A DNA stretch of 64,000 nt from JBBDYH01 sp040901795. Lineage in GTDB: Bacteria; Planctomycetota; Planctomycetia; Pirellulales; JALHPA01. This document shows, piece after piece, positions 18,101-26,700 of the stretch. A program made the translations under genes and the position numbers. Positions within the stretch are counted from its first letter, which is position 1. The number at the start of each line of letters is the position of its first letter. The DNA is taken from NCBI GenBank assembly GCA_040901795.1, contig JBBDYH010000090.1:48979-112978 (forward strand). The letters are read 5' to 3'. Below the pieces are notes generated by a model that searched no databases, was not told where the DNA came from, and worked only from the letters and a program-made list of their open reading frames with translations.

Positions 18101-20725
18101 ACGCTCGGTGTGGGCGGAGTCGTATCGTACACCCCCAACCAGGACTTCAACGGCACCGATTCGTTCAGCTACACGATCGCCGATCTCGGTCAGGACAACA
18201 TCGCCGGCACAGCGGACGACTTGACCGACTCGGCCACGGTCACGATCATTGTCGGCGATGCTAACGACGTGATCGCCCGCGACGACGGCGTACCGGATCG
18301 GATCAAAGTCAACGAGTTCAGCATCCGCAACTCGATCAATGTGCTGGCCAATGACTCCGATCCGGAAGGTCAAACCTTCCAGCTCACCTCCGTCACGCAG
18401 GGTGCCCGCGGTGTGGTCGAGATCGGCCCCGGCGGCACCGTCCTCTATACGCCGGACCCAGGCTTTTCGGGCCTCGACCAGTTCACCTACACGATCACCG
18501 ACTCGCTGGGCGCCACGGACAGCGCTACGGTGTTCGTCGAGGTGACCGACGTGGGCGATCCGCCGAATGCGGTCGACGACTCCGTGACCGTGATCGAAGA
18601 CAGCGGCCCGAACGTGATCAACGTCCGTGCCAACGACACCGATCCGGATAACCCGGCGAACCCGGCGCCCCCGGCCAGTCAGTCGCCGCCGCCGTCCAAT
18701 GTGAGGGTGGTCGCGGTAACGCAAGGCGCCAACGGCGCCGTGCAAATCCGCCAGCAACCTGACCAAATGGGCGGTTTCGACGTGGTGTATACGCCGAACG
18801 CGAACTTCTCAGGCACCGACTTCTTCACCTATACGTTGCGCGATCCGGATGGTAGCCAGGATACGGCAACTGTGACGGTGACTGTTGTGGCCCGACCCGA
18901 CGTGCCCGACGCGGTGAACGACGTGGCGACAGTCGGCGGAGGCACCAATAACAATCCGATCCTCGTGCTGGCCAATGACGTCGACCCCGACGGCGATCCA
19001 TTGACGGTCGTCAGCGTGACGCAACCCACCAGGGGCACAGCGTCGGTCGCTCCGGACGGCAAGAGCGTACTGTACTCGCCGATTTCCGGCTTTGCCGGCA
19101 ACGACGTGTTCCAGTACACGGTGCGCGATCCGTCGGGCTTTACCGACACCGCCACGGTGCTGGTCACGGTGCTTCCTTCCGGCCCCAACTTTTTCGGCAC
19201 TCCAGGGGACGACATCTTCTTAGTCCGTCTCGATCCGACCGCCACGAACATCCAGGTGTTTAACGATGCCACTGCCTCCAGGCCGCCGGTTTTCACCGCG
19301 CCACGTGCCTCAGCGCCGCAGTTCACGTTCACTACGGGCGAAGGCAACGACCGCGTGATTGTCGACCTGCTCAACGGCGACCCGTTGCCCTCGGCGGGCA
19401 TCTCCTACGACGGCGGCGTGGGCAACGATATGTTCGAAGTCCGCGACATCGGTACCTCGACGGGCGTGTTGACGCCGAGCGGGACCACGGCCGGCACCGG
19501 CACGGTCACGTTGGGCACCGGGTTCATCAACCTGGCCAACGTCGAGCCCATCGACATCACCGGTCTGGCCAGCTTCCGGTATGTGACACCGAACGGCAAC
19601 GACACGCTGACCCTCACGAGCCCGGCGGTGAACACTGCACAGCTCGCTGGCGCCAGCGGCGCCCTGGCGCTCTCGGCCGTCACCTTCCGGGATGTGGGGA
19701 ATTTCATCATCGACGCCGCAGCGAACGATGCGGGTGCAGGCAACGACTCGCTGACAGTGACACCGGGTGTCGGCCGGACGCTTCCCAACAACGTGGGCTT
19801 CATGGAGTATCGCAGCGGTACGGGCGCCAACACGCTCAACCTGACCAACGGCAGCGCGCGGCTCAATTCGACCGTGGCTGCGGGCGGCACGCTGGACACC
19901 ACGGTGGGCGCCAATGCCGAGTTGATCACCACGCGATTCCGCCAGAACTCGCTGGCCTTGGGCAACGGCGCTCGCGCGACGGTGCTCTCGGCTGGAACGC
20001 CGGATGCTGTGTCGCGGCTCAACAGCCTGTCCATGGACACGGGCTCGAAGTTGGACCTCAACGACAACTCGTTGGTAATCGACTTCACGGACACCAACCC
20101 GGTCAACATCCAAAATGCCCTCAATGCCATCCGTAACCTGATCGTTCAGGGCCGCGGCGGAGCGGGCATCGGCAACGGTGTCTGGAACGGCAACGGCATC
20201 ACCAGCAGTGCGGCACGTGCGGCCAACCTGTTGAACCCCGAGTCGCGCTCGATCGGTTTCGCGCACAACGGCTCGCTGCCGTTGGGACAGTACACCAACT
20301 GGCGCGGTCAGCCCGTCGATGGCAGCACGTTCCTGATCGGGTTCACGCGGACCGGCGATGCCACGCTGGATTCGGTTGTCAACGACAACGATGCCACGAT
20401 CCTCGGTGCGGTCTATCCGCTGGCAACCGGCGGAACTTGGGCCACGGGCGACTTCGATTACAACCAGGCGGTGAACGATGACGACGCCACGCTGTTAGGT
20501 GCGTTCTTCGATCCGAACGCCACGGCGTTCCCGGCCCCTGCGCCGGCGCCGGCCCCGCTGGCCGCGGCTGGTGAAGCGTTCTTCGCCGAAGTCGGCAGCG
20601 GTGGATCGGGTTCGTCGAGCGCGGGCGGCGTGAACATCTCGGCTGCGGATCTGGCGGCTCTGGCCGACGAGATCTTCGCCGAAGAGGAGAGCACGGGCAT
20701 TCGCAAGACGAAGTTCGGTGTGTAA
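12179..20725 (+). CDS. Giant LEPR-type surface protein 3 (Calx-beta, CSPG, Big_9 array, dockerin)
   Basis: About 2848 residues. The start MAQPSFFRR was chosen because AGGGGA lies about 10 bases upstream; an upstream ATG at 12083 lies inside a palindrome. A long basic leader precedes the motif GLEQKQLLAV near residues 80-90. Next come an amidotransferase-like domain (about 91-317) shared with surface protein 1, a CSPG repeat (320-425), a Big_9-like domain, three Calx-beta domains (about 520-634, 639-750, 754-870), a second CSPG repeat (874-987), an Ig-like domain, and about twelve Big_9/cadherin-like repeats (about 1084-2330; DxDGDxL and FTYT motifs). The tail has a module shared with surface protein 4, a dockerin-like pair (GDATLDSVVNDNDATILGA, GDFDYNQAVNDDDATLLGA; about 2720-2780) and a Pro/Ala run. 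Calx-beta, Big_9 and dockerin domains commonly bind calcium, so a rod-like calcium-stabilised surface protein is inferred. Confidence 0.88.
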   Translation: MAQPSFFRRTVRKVLRGATWLKSVGRYNERFPQIFRADKWRPAGEGSVWMNLFGMRTSPLSLVGTRRRGRNNLQRLLRIEGLEQKQLLAVNVAVVDSGDNAPYQAIVDQLNDDTQGFDLNAVLVQPSQIASDPDLLLEFDVVVFGSDGVNADSFSTFSTALNDWAEGSGGGVVGVGFAAFGIRNGAVADLDAILPVAVIGSTETFENPGSVLVINPGHPVTTGVNSITVAASNFFESVQPPADAWGTVLGTYASTNLGVVAGTIPTGLNPGRSVYLGPNYAGASTNYDTTQLRTGDGDRLLEQAVNWAANVPPVDPPPTIVNSGSTAAEGGTDTITNTELLAVDPGEAATDLKYTVTTAPTNALGDTLRLSGVPTTTFTQADINAGLVTYVHDGSETTNDSFKFSLTDGTTTISNQNFAITVTPVNDPPVAADQSITTNQGQAKSGTLTASDAEGDTLTFAPGTAPTNGAVSINPTTGSFTYTPNAGFSGSDSFTFTVDDPGPGGPDSGLVNVTVTPVTAAKVSIAATDPAAEPNDDGFFTVTMSAASATPTSVTYNVSGSAKNGTDYQPLSGFLSIPAGATSAKIDVDVIDDTTQEGTENVFVALSTVSGSPGVVIDTTADDASLNIADNDPAPPPDSVSAGVIDGIAAEPADDGKFSVTLSAPSATDTKVTFSLTGSASAGADYQPLELFVVIPAGSTTVPVLIDVIDDTAVEGPESVVFTLIGTNNPGIIVNPAADDASLTIADNDSVVSSTITVAANDSAAAEVLSPGAPNPGSFRISISPNSGTATTVNYTVTGSAANGTDYAAIASSAVIPANTAFVDIPINVTDDTLVEGNETVTITLTSSSGTPGAAVNLTPATVNIADNDPTGAPPTVGGTRTSTVAEGGTDSITQAELQTTDPDTVPAGLTYTLTDAPDNGTLRREFPTGTFTTLATGGTFTQEDINLGRITYVHNGSETTSDSFAFSVTDGSSTRTGTFAITVTQTNNPPTVVNPLPDLFNVSNESAPRNISLAGVFSDPEGQPLTFTVTSTNPAVANASVSGSTLTLTFTPNQQGTATVTVTANDNSGGQAQDPFNVQVIDTVNQPVTAGDDVFTAQRNQTLNVTAPGVLSNDIDPDGDTLQAALLSTTTNGSLQFFSNGGFTYTPNQNFSGNDEFTYRAFDGRGSFDDAKVTINFQNQNPIAVDDKFTTTRATPVSGNVILNDSDPDNDFPLFVGLSRSPANGTVVLQSNGQFTYTPNSNIPVPPSKEATDFFEYVLSDPRGGTDVGRVDITVTAPTGLDAANDAFTAPEDTVISGNLLANDVDPEGDATFTLVSTTAPASGALLTSPNGAFTYTPFTNFFGTDTFTYTIRDTQGFTDTATVTLTLTPVNDIQATDDVFNINEGETLTRSAPGLMANDFDPDLNQEHKFPITGVIAAAGDNTAPFTGPTSKGGTVTVQSNGAFTYTPAAQFFGTDTFTYAISDTQGTVDTGTVTINVGGENDRPDAVNDSAAVLEDSANNFIDVLGNDTDPDGDKLFVEAVSPAANGTVQIISGFRNNDNPQAGGGVRYTPNPNFQGVDTFTYRVTDGRAGDSDDTATVTVIVSDTPDVPSPVDDTFDATEDQTITLTEAQILGNDFNPNATGIMIIAISDDKTGTVGGKATLNADRSITFDPNDNFTGAAGFNYFISGARTNPPDPGRVTINFAPVNDPPVVGTDNFNTGINTPITVTTTQLLSNDSDVEGGILQVVSVSNPLNGTVAFNTATGEITFTPNQGFTSSVGNPATFNYTVTDNQGGFTTGQVIINVQVPNRPPVAVDEIIRTVRERERDGDNRNVNTRIEFPRTELDDNDTDPDGDPVTFVELVAGSAIGGTVSLVGTNNVTVRFDTTVNFVGDASFEYKVTDGRGAFDIGKATIRVQDFNDPPDARNDSKDTPEDTKVTIDVLLNDLDADFANAPNANGKEFLEPNADGGDPGPTERLRVITVGTAANGMATLGVGGVVSYTPNQDFNGTDSFSYTIADLGQDNIAGTADDLTDSATVTIIVGDANDVIARDDGVPDRIKVNEFSIRNSINVLANDSDPEGQTFQLTSVTQGARGVVEIGPGGTVLYTPDPGFSGLDQFTYTITDSLGATDSATVFVEVTDVGDPPNAVDDSVTVIEDSGPNVINVRANDTDPDNPANPAPPASQSPPPSNVRVVAVTQGANGAVQIRQQPDQMGGFDVVYTPNANFSGTDFFTYTLRDPDGSQDTATVTVTVVARPDVPDAVNDVATVGGGTNNNPILVLANDVDPDGDPLTVVSVTQPTRGTASVAPDGKSVLYSPISGFAGNDVFQYTVRDPSGFTDTATVLVTVLPSGPNFFGTPGDDIFLVRLDPTATNIQVFNDATASRPPVFTAPRASAPQFTFTTGEGNDRVIVDLLNGDPLPSAGISYDGGVGNDMFEVRDIGTSTGVLTPSGTTAGTGTVTLGTGFINLANVEPIDITGLASFRYVTPNGNDTLTLTSPAVNTAQLAGASGALALSAVTFRDVGNFIIDAAANDAGAGNDSLTVTPGVGRTLPNNVGFMEYRSGTGANTLNLTNGSARLNSTVAAGGTLDTTVGANAELITTRFRQNSLALGNGARATVLSAGTPDAVSRLNSLSMDTGSKLDLNDNSLVIDFTDTNPVNIQNALNAIRNLIVQGRGGAGIGNGVWNGNGITSSAARAANLLNPESRSIGFAHNGSLPLGQYTNWRGQPVDGSTFLIGFTRTGDATLDSVVNDNDATILGAVYPLATGGTWATGDFDYNQAVNDDDATLLGAFFDPNATAFPAPAPAPAPLAAAGEAFFAEVGSGGSGSSSAGGVNISAADLAALADEIFAEEESTGIRKTKFGV

Positions 20726-20740
20726 GTAAACTGTTAACCT

Positions 20741-20767
20741 CGTTCCCCAGGGTCCGCCTGGGGAACG
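20741..20767 (+). terminator. Perfect 11-bp hairpin after surface protein 3
   Basis: CGTTCCCCAGG pairs perfectly with CCTGGGGAACG across a five-base loop. It lies 15 bases after the stop codon. No T-run follows it directly, so it may protect the 3' end or act together with the next hairpin. Confidence 0.6.
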
Positions 20768-20779
20768 ATTGAACCAACA

Positions 20780-20820
20780 CAGCAGCCAGACGTGGCAACA
20801 CGTCTGGCTGCTGTTGTTTT
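20780..20820 (+). terminator. Strong intrinsic terminator with GCAA tetraloop
   Basis: A perfect 15-bp stem (CAGCAGCCAGACGTG with its complement) is closed by GCAA, a GNRA-type loop, and followed by TTGTTTTT. It is the clearest intrinsic terminator in the window and should end the transcript of surface protein 3. Confidence 0.85.
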
Positions 20821-21039
20821 TGCAGTTGGAGTTCAAGCTTCAGCTTGCTTTTGGACTGCGGTAACTTGTTACCGCTTTCTTTTTCAAACCACTTTCTCGG
20901 ACTAAACGTCCATTGAAATCCATAGCGGCGACCAGTCGCCGCACTCCAAAACCTTTTGCTCTTGTGCCTTTTGGCTCGCGTCGGGCACAATCGAATTCCG
21001 GTGCATTCCCGCGCCAGCTAAAGCGATACTTACCCAATA
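20821..21039. other. Spacer before the methyltransferase gene
   Basis: About 220 bases that should carry the promoter of the methyltransferase gene. A weak -10-like GATACT lies near 21022, without a clear -35. I see no gene. Confidence 0.4.
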
Positions 21040-22638
21040 ATGCCCATGTCCACCGATCAAGCTACTGACCAATCGGCGACCGAAGAGCTCACTTCCTACG
21101 ACGAGGTTCCCTATTCCAGTTATCCCTATTCGCAAACCCATCCCTATCGCCTGGCAGTGATGGGTGGCTTGTTCGGCTTGAACACCACGCCGGTCCATCG
21201 CTGCCGCGTGTTGGAGCTGGGCAGCGCCAGCGGCGGCAATATCATCCCCGCAGCCGCTGTTCTGCCGGAAAGCGAGTTCATCGGGATCGACCTCTCCAGC
21301 GTGCAGATCAACGACGGCAAACGCATGGTCGAGGCGTTAGGGCTTACCAATATTGAGCTAAAGCATTTGTCGATCACCGACGTAAACGAGTCGATGGGCC
21401 AGTTTGACTACATCGTCTGCCACGGGGTGTTCTCCTGGGTGCCCGAAGAGGTCCGCAAAAAAATCCTCGACATCTGCGCGCAGCAGCTTACCCCACAAGG
21501 CGTGGCCTACATTAGTTACAATTGTTATCCCGGCTGGCACATGCGCGGCACCGTCCGCGACATGATGCTGTTTCACTCGCTCAAGTACGACAAGCCACAG
21601 GAGAAAGTTGGCCACGCCCGCGCCTTGCTCGATTTTCTGGTCAAGTCCGTCCCCGAGGACAGCGGTCCCTACGGCGCGCTGCTCAAGAAAGAAATGGAGC
21701 TAATGCGCAACCAGGCCGACCACTACGTGCTGCACGAGCACTTGGAGGCGGTCAACCAGCCGATGTACTTTTATCAGTTCGCCAGTCAGGCCGACGAGGC
21801 AGGGCTGCAGTTTCTCGCTGAAGCGGAGTTGGCCGCCATGTCGCTGCAGGGGCTAACCGCCGACGTCCGCAACATCGTTAAGCAGCTTTCGAAGAGTCTC
21901 GTCGAGTGCGAACAGTACATCGATTTCATCCGCAACCGCACCTTCCGACGTACGCTGGTCTGCCGCAAAGACGCCGCGCTTGACCGGCGCGGCATGAACC
22001 AGCGCGTCCGCACATTTCATCTCAATTCTCCGGCGGTTCTCGAGGGAACGATCGAGCTCAAAGACAAGAGCGAAGCAAAGTTCAAGCTCGCCGGCGGCAC
22101 GCTTTCTACGCAGGTCCCCGTAATCAAGGCCGCGCTCTTGGCGCTCAGCGAACGCTGGCCGCAGACGATGCCCTTCGAGGATCTGCTCGATGTATCGCTG
22201 CGCCGCATGGGGCACGATCCGCGCAGTGTCGCTGCTCAACGTGAGCGCATGGCAGAATTCCTGGCCGAGAACATGGTGCAGTGCTTCGCGCAGCGGGCGG
22301 TCAACTTCTTCCCCGTTCTATTGTCGTTGCCGGTCCGCGCTGCAGAGCGGCCGCGCGGATTCCGCGTGGCTCGGGTGCAGGCCGAAAAAGAGGGCCGCGT
22401 AACGTCGCTGTTGCATGAGTTGGTGAACCTGAACGAGTTCGATCGGCAGATGCTACGCATGGCCGACGGCCGGCGCACTCGCCGCGAAATTGCGGATCAA
22501 CTGGTTCGCGACGTCCGGGAGGGCAAGCTGCAACCCTCGCAGCCAATCAACGATCCGGGTCAGCTACAAACGACGCTCGAAAAGACCATGAACGACAGTC
22601 TCAACCGCCTGGCGCGCGTGGCGCTACTGGAAGCGTAA
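21040..22638 (+). CDS. SAM-dependent methyltransferase with methyltransferase-regulatory domain
   Basis: 532 residues. Residues about 50-170 form a class I methyltransferase Rossmann domain: motif I is VLELGSASGGN, then the acidic IGIDLS, then the FDYIVCHGVFSWVP segment. Residues about 190-310 match the methyltransferase regulatory domain family (YVLHEHLEAVNQPMYFYQF), followed by a C-terminal region of about 200 residues with winged-helix-like character. It transfers a methyl group from S-adenosylmethionine; the substrate is unknown. An alternative start MSTDQ lies six bases downstream. The gene follows the double hairpin, so it is transcribed separately from the surface gene. Confidence 0.85.
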   Translation: MPMSTDQATDQSATEELTSYDEVPYSSYPYSQTHPYRLAVMGGLFGLNTTPVHRCRVLELGSASGGNIIPAAAVLPESEFIGIDLSSVQINDGKRMVEALGLTNIELKHLSITDVNESMGQFDYIVCHGVFSWVPEEVRKKILDICAQQLTPQGVAYISYNCYPGWHMRGTVRDMMLFHSLKYDKPQEKVGHARALLDFLVKSVPEDSGPYGALLKKEMELMRNQADHYVLHEHLEAVNQPMYFYQFASQADEAGLQFLAEAELAAMSLQGLTADVRNIVKQLSKSLVECEQYIDFIRNRTFRRTLVCRKDAALDRRGMNQRVRTFHLNSPAVLEGTIELKDKSEAKFKLAGGTLSTQVPVIKAALLALSERWPQTMPFEDLLDVSLRRMGHDPRSVAAQRERMAEFLAENMVQCFAQRAVNFFPVLLSLPVRAAERPRGFRVARVQAEKEGRVTSLLHELVNLNEFDRQMLRMADGRRTRREIADQLVRDVREGKLQPSQPINDPGQLQTTLEKTMNDSLNRLARVALLEA

Positions 22639-22755
22639 GCTAAGCTTTCCAGCGGCGCGCCAACCGTGGGGTTGACACTCACCGGTGAGCGCCGAAAATG
22701 AGATATTCGGCCAAAAGCTGGGGCGAACCGTGGCTCCGCGGGTCGCCACTCGCTT

Positions 22756-22829
22756 GCGCGCATAGCTCAGTTGGTTAGAGCGCCACCCTGATAAGGTGGA
22801 GGTCCTAAGTTCGAATCTTAGTGCGCGCA
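22756..22829 (+). tRNA. tRNA-Ile (GAT)
   Basis: The full cloverleaf can be drawn: acceptor GCGCGCA with TGCGCGC, D-arm GCTC/GAGC, anticodon arm CCACC-CTGATAA-GGTGG giving anticodon GAT, and T-arm CTAAG-TTCGAAT-CTTAG, with discriminator A. CCA is not encoded. A good -35-like TTGACA lies at 22672-22677, but its -10 partner is poor. It is paired with tRNA-Ala 74 bases downstream, without rRNA genes nearby. Confidence 0.97.
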
Positions 22830-22976
<147 letters not shown>

Positions 22977-22983
22977 TCCGAAC

Positions 22984-23024
22984 GCAACCCGCTGACAGCC
23001 GTCTGTCAGCGGGTTGCTTTTTTT
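22984..23024 (+). terminator. Intrinsic terminator after the tRNA pair
   Basis: A 15-bp perfect stem (GCAACCCGCTGACAG and its complement) with a four-base loop is followed by seven T residues. It starts 8 bases after tRNA-Ala, so the two tRNAs probably form one short transcription unit. Confidence 0.9.
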
Positions 23025-23041
23025 AAAGAGACCCAGTCCGC

Positions 23042-23545
23042 TTACGCCTCTTCGCTCGCCATTTCCGCCTCAAAGTTAATCTCCGATGCCAGCTTGGTCA
23101 GCAGCTTGTCGGTTTCTTTTTCTTCGGCCAGCGTCTGCTTCAAGAGTTCGCCCGCCTCGCGCAACCCGAGGATTTTCGCGTAGGTCGCCAGAGTGCCATA
23201 GGAGGCGATTTCGTAATGCTCGACCTTCTGCGCCGCGGCGATCAGACCGGCGTCCATCACCGGCGCGAGCGCATCTTCCTTCATCAGCTCGGCGCCTTCT
23301 TCGAGCAGGCCCTGAATCCCCATGCATTTCTTGCCGCGCGCGGGTTTTTCGATGAGCTCGAAAACCTGCTCCAGTCGTTCGATTTGCTGTTCCGTCTGGT
23401 CACGGTGTTCCTCAAAGGCGGCTTGCAACTCCGACGTCGTCGCAGCCTTGGCCATCTTGGGCAGCGCTTTGAGAAGCCGCTTCTCGCCGTCATAGATGTC
23501 TTTGAGTTCATGCAGAAACAGGTCGTCTAAGGTCTCAACGCTCAT
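23042..23545 (-). CDS. YciF-like DUF892 ferritin-like protein
   Basis: 167 residues from MSVETLDDLF, a start supported by GGGAG a few bases upstream. It is almost entirely helical, with the DUF892 pattern: LFLHELKDIYDGEKRL, EHRDQTEQQIERLE, then DAGLIAAAQKVEHYEIASYG and LLKQTLAEEKETD. The repeated Glu/His residues on paired helices fit a ferritin-like four-helix bundle with a di-metal site. Members of this family are linked to stress responses, but their biochemical role is not settled. The gene is convergent with the tRNA pair. Confidence 0.9.
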   Translation of the reverse strand: MSVETLDDLFLHELKDIYDGEKRLLKALPKMAKAATTSELQAAFEEHRDQTEQQIERLEQVFELIEKPARGKKCMGIQGLLEEGAELMKEDALAPVMDAGLIAAAQKVEHYEIASYGTLATYAKILGLREAGELLKQTLAEEKETDKLLTKLASEINFEAEMASEEA

Positions 23546-23654
23546 GGTAGCGCTCCCGGGGATTAAAAGGAAAACAGTTTGCCGACAGCACAAGCAAGTT
23601 GCGTTCCGCGATCGAGCGGATGAATTGTGCCGCTGGCGTTAGACCCGCCAACAA

Positions 23655-23681
23655 GAGTAATCCGACGCGTAAGCGAGGCAG
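23655..23681. repeat. Third copy of the GACGCGTAAGCGAGG repeat
   Basis: AGTAATCCGACGCGTAAGCG and onward repeats the core seen at 11139 and 11189. Here the inverse partner is degenerate (near 23697-23716). It sits between the DUF892 gene and surface protein 4. Confidence 0.7.
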
Positions 23682-23766
23682 AATCCGCTGCGTCCTGCCT
23701 CACGATTCGCGCTTACTGTGTGCCGGTTATGTTAGCCGTTCTTGGCTGCGAGAGGCCGGACTTTGG

Positions 23767-26700
23767 TCAGAGTTGCATCTTGTGTGCCAATTCCGCCGCG
23801 ATCGCATGAGCCAGCAGGTCGACAAGATCGGAGTTCTGAACCACGTCCGGCGCGGCAAGCGGCGGCGCCGCCGGATTGTAAAACACGCCCAGCAAGGTCA
23901 CATCGTCGTCGTCGACGAAGCCGTTGTAGTCGAAGTCACCCAAGGCCCACTGCGGCTGCGTTACGCCGGGCGCATACGTAGCACCGACGACCGTCACGTC
24001 ATTGTCATCGACCAGGCCATCCAAGTTCGCGTCGCCGGTTCGCGTATACGCAATCAACACCGCGGTATCATCGACCCCCACACCGCGAAAGCTCTCATAC
24101 GCCCCTAACGGCAACGCCGCGTTTTCGGTATACCCGATCGACCACGCCTCCGGATCGGTTGTGTTGGCTTGCGCCGCCGTGCTGCTCGTGATGCCCGTGC
24201 CGGTCCAGTTCGCACCGAACCCCGCCCCACCGCGCCCCGACAGAATCTTCTCGCGCACGATAGCCACTGGGCTTGCCCCGATATAGTGGATCACGAGGGC
24301 GTTGTCGGTTATGTCGAGCGTCGCGCCGGGCGCCAAGGTCAAGCTCGTGACCACGCTCGCATCGCCATCGCGCAACAAAGAAACCTTGCTATTCTCAGTA
24401 AGCGTGAGGCCGTTTTGCTGCAAACGGGCGGTTGTAAGGTGCGCACCGACCTTGACCTCCGTATTGAGCAGTCCTCCCAGGGCCGTGGCATCAATTCGCG
24501 CGCTGCCGCTTTCGAGAACGAGGCTGTTTGTACCTGCACCCGCGTCGTAGATTAATCGGCCGAGACCGAGGGATTGCCCCACGGTGCTGACCGTAAGTAC
24601 GTCGTTGCCCGCAAGTGTGTTAATGGTCAGCGTCCCGGGCATGGCCGCCAGCGTGCTAATGTAAGTCGGCTGCCCCCCAAGAGCAGTGTTCTCATACACG
24701 TGCAAGAATGAGCCAATGCGAATGACGTGGTAGGTGTCATTCCCGTTTGTTCCAGTGATTGTGGTTAACTGTGGGGTCGCTGCTGCGACATTTGACGCGT
24801 CGGACTGAGTCTGTAAACCGAGCGCACGCACGCGATACGAATACGTGACATTGGACTGGAGACCGACATCGTCGTGACTTGTGGCGTTCGCCGGCAGATC
24901 AATCAGCGGCGAAAAGCTTATACCGTCGGTGGATCGCTCGATGCGGACGGTAGTCTCGTTGGAAGAGTTGTCAGTCCACACGAGCCCAACTCGGTTCGCG
25001 GCTTGCACGCCCGCCATAAGCGCGCTCGGTGCTGCAATTCGCGTTTGTGATTCAAAGTTGACGATGCCCTCGTTACTCCCCGAAATGAAATCGACCTCAA
25101 CGTTGCTAGCAGTTGCGTGGACAAATGCGGTCGCCACGCCGCGAAACTGCCCGCCAGTTGCCGTAACGAAATAGCTTCCGAGCGAGTTTACCTCAATCGT
25201 CCATCCACCAGCGGCGTTGGTTCGTGTGCTGAACGCTCCAGCAACGACTCCGATGCCTGCCAGGCCCTCGTTGAGATCGTAACGTTGGTTATTGTTTCGA
25301 TCGTCAAAAACGACACCGGTGAGAAAACGGTCGGACGTGGTGCTCCATGTGGCGTGAACAGCCCAATAATGGTCGAAGTCGCTCGCGGCGTTGAACGAAT
25401 GACCGACACCAATCTCACGATTGCTACCGAAACCGCCGATTCCCAAGAGATGATTTCGATGACCAACCGAGGGCACGCCCGCATCAACGATTAATGCGTC
25501 CAACACTTCCTGAGCCGTGTCTCGCAGAGTTCCTGCCGCCAACGACTCGATATTATTCACGTCGATCGAAAAGTGAAGCGGAAGTTCATAACCGTGATCT
25601 CTCGCCATCTGGTTCGGCCAGTCGCCGGATACGGCGCTCTGATGATCAAAGTAGTTATGGATGACCATTTCGTCAGTATGAAATCGCGCGGAGGCGAGAA
25701 GGCTTTCGTTGACCGCTAATGGGGGTTGTGGATCGACATATGACAAATCGATCGGCAAGTGCCGTTCTACTTGATAGGCAGTTGGATTGTGGCGCGCCCG
25801 ATTGAGAAGGTGAATGAAGAGCTGTTCTTGCGGACTGACGGTCAAAGAACTGGGAACGTCATCATTCACAATGGTCCCAATCGCTTCTCGGTCAAATAGC
25901 GTCGCGTTCATTGCGTTTGAGAGGCTGAGAAAGAACTGCTCGTGAGGTTCCACCAGTGGATCGCCCCAGACCGGTATGGTCACCGTCTGCGTCAGCACGC
26001 CAGGAGGAAACACGATCGTTCCGAATTGAGGGATGTAATCGCTGCCCGCGACCGCTGTACCGTCAAAAGTGGCAAAACTGACTGTCGCGGTTTCGTTCAT
26101 CCGCTCCGATAAAGTAAGTACGAAGGAAGCATCTCGCAGGCCTGCGTTCCCTTCCACAATCGAAACATCAGCAACCGATACAGAAGCAATCGGCGACACT
26201 GTAAGGGAGTACTGTCCGATCCTGCCGAATTGGCCATTGGATCTGACAGCAACGAAATATGTGCCGGCCACGAACTTTCGCTGGAGAAACGCGTCCAGCG
26301 AATCACCGGGGTTCGACCACGCCAAGAGCGCGCCCTGAGCGTCGTACAACTCCAACACGGCGTCGAGGTTCTGGCCCGGGGTGTGGCCGTCTACGATGAT
26401 TCGCAATTCGCGCGGCACCGCTGTCGTGAACGAGAATACGTCGATGTCGGAGGTAGCGCCGATCAATCCGGCACTGGTCCAATCGAATCCCGTCGCATTG
26501 AGCAAAGTCGCCCCGGCGAACGTATCAAAATGATCGTCTGGTCGAAAGCCGAACCGGTTCGTCGCGCGGCCGATCATGTCGATGTCGTCCTGATACGCTT
26601 GGGCGCCATTCTCGCTTTGGCCGTTATGCCAGGTCTCATGATCAAGAGACGGCGAGGTGAAACCCATAATTGCCGACCAGTTTCCGATCGCTGGCAAGTA

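Noticed and set aside
14717..18766. A 1349-codon open frame on the minus strand inside surface protein 3
   Set aside because: It lies wholly opposite a well-supported gene with clear domains. Its residues are low in complexity (Arg, Val, Gly, Asp) and it has no motif. It is a by-product of the GC-rich repeats.
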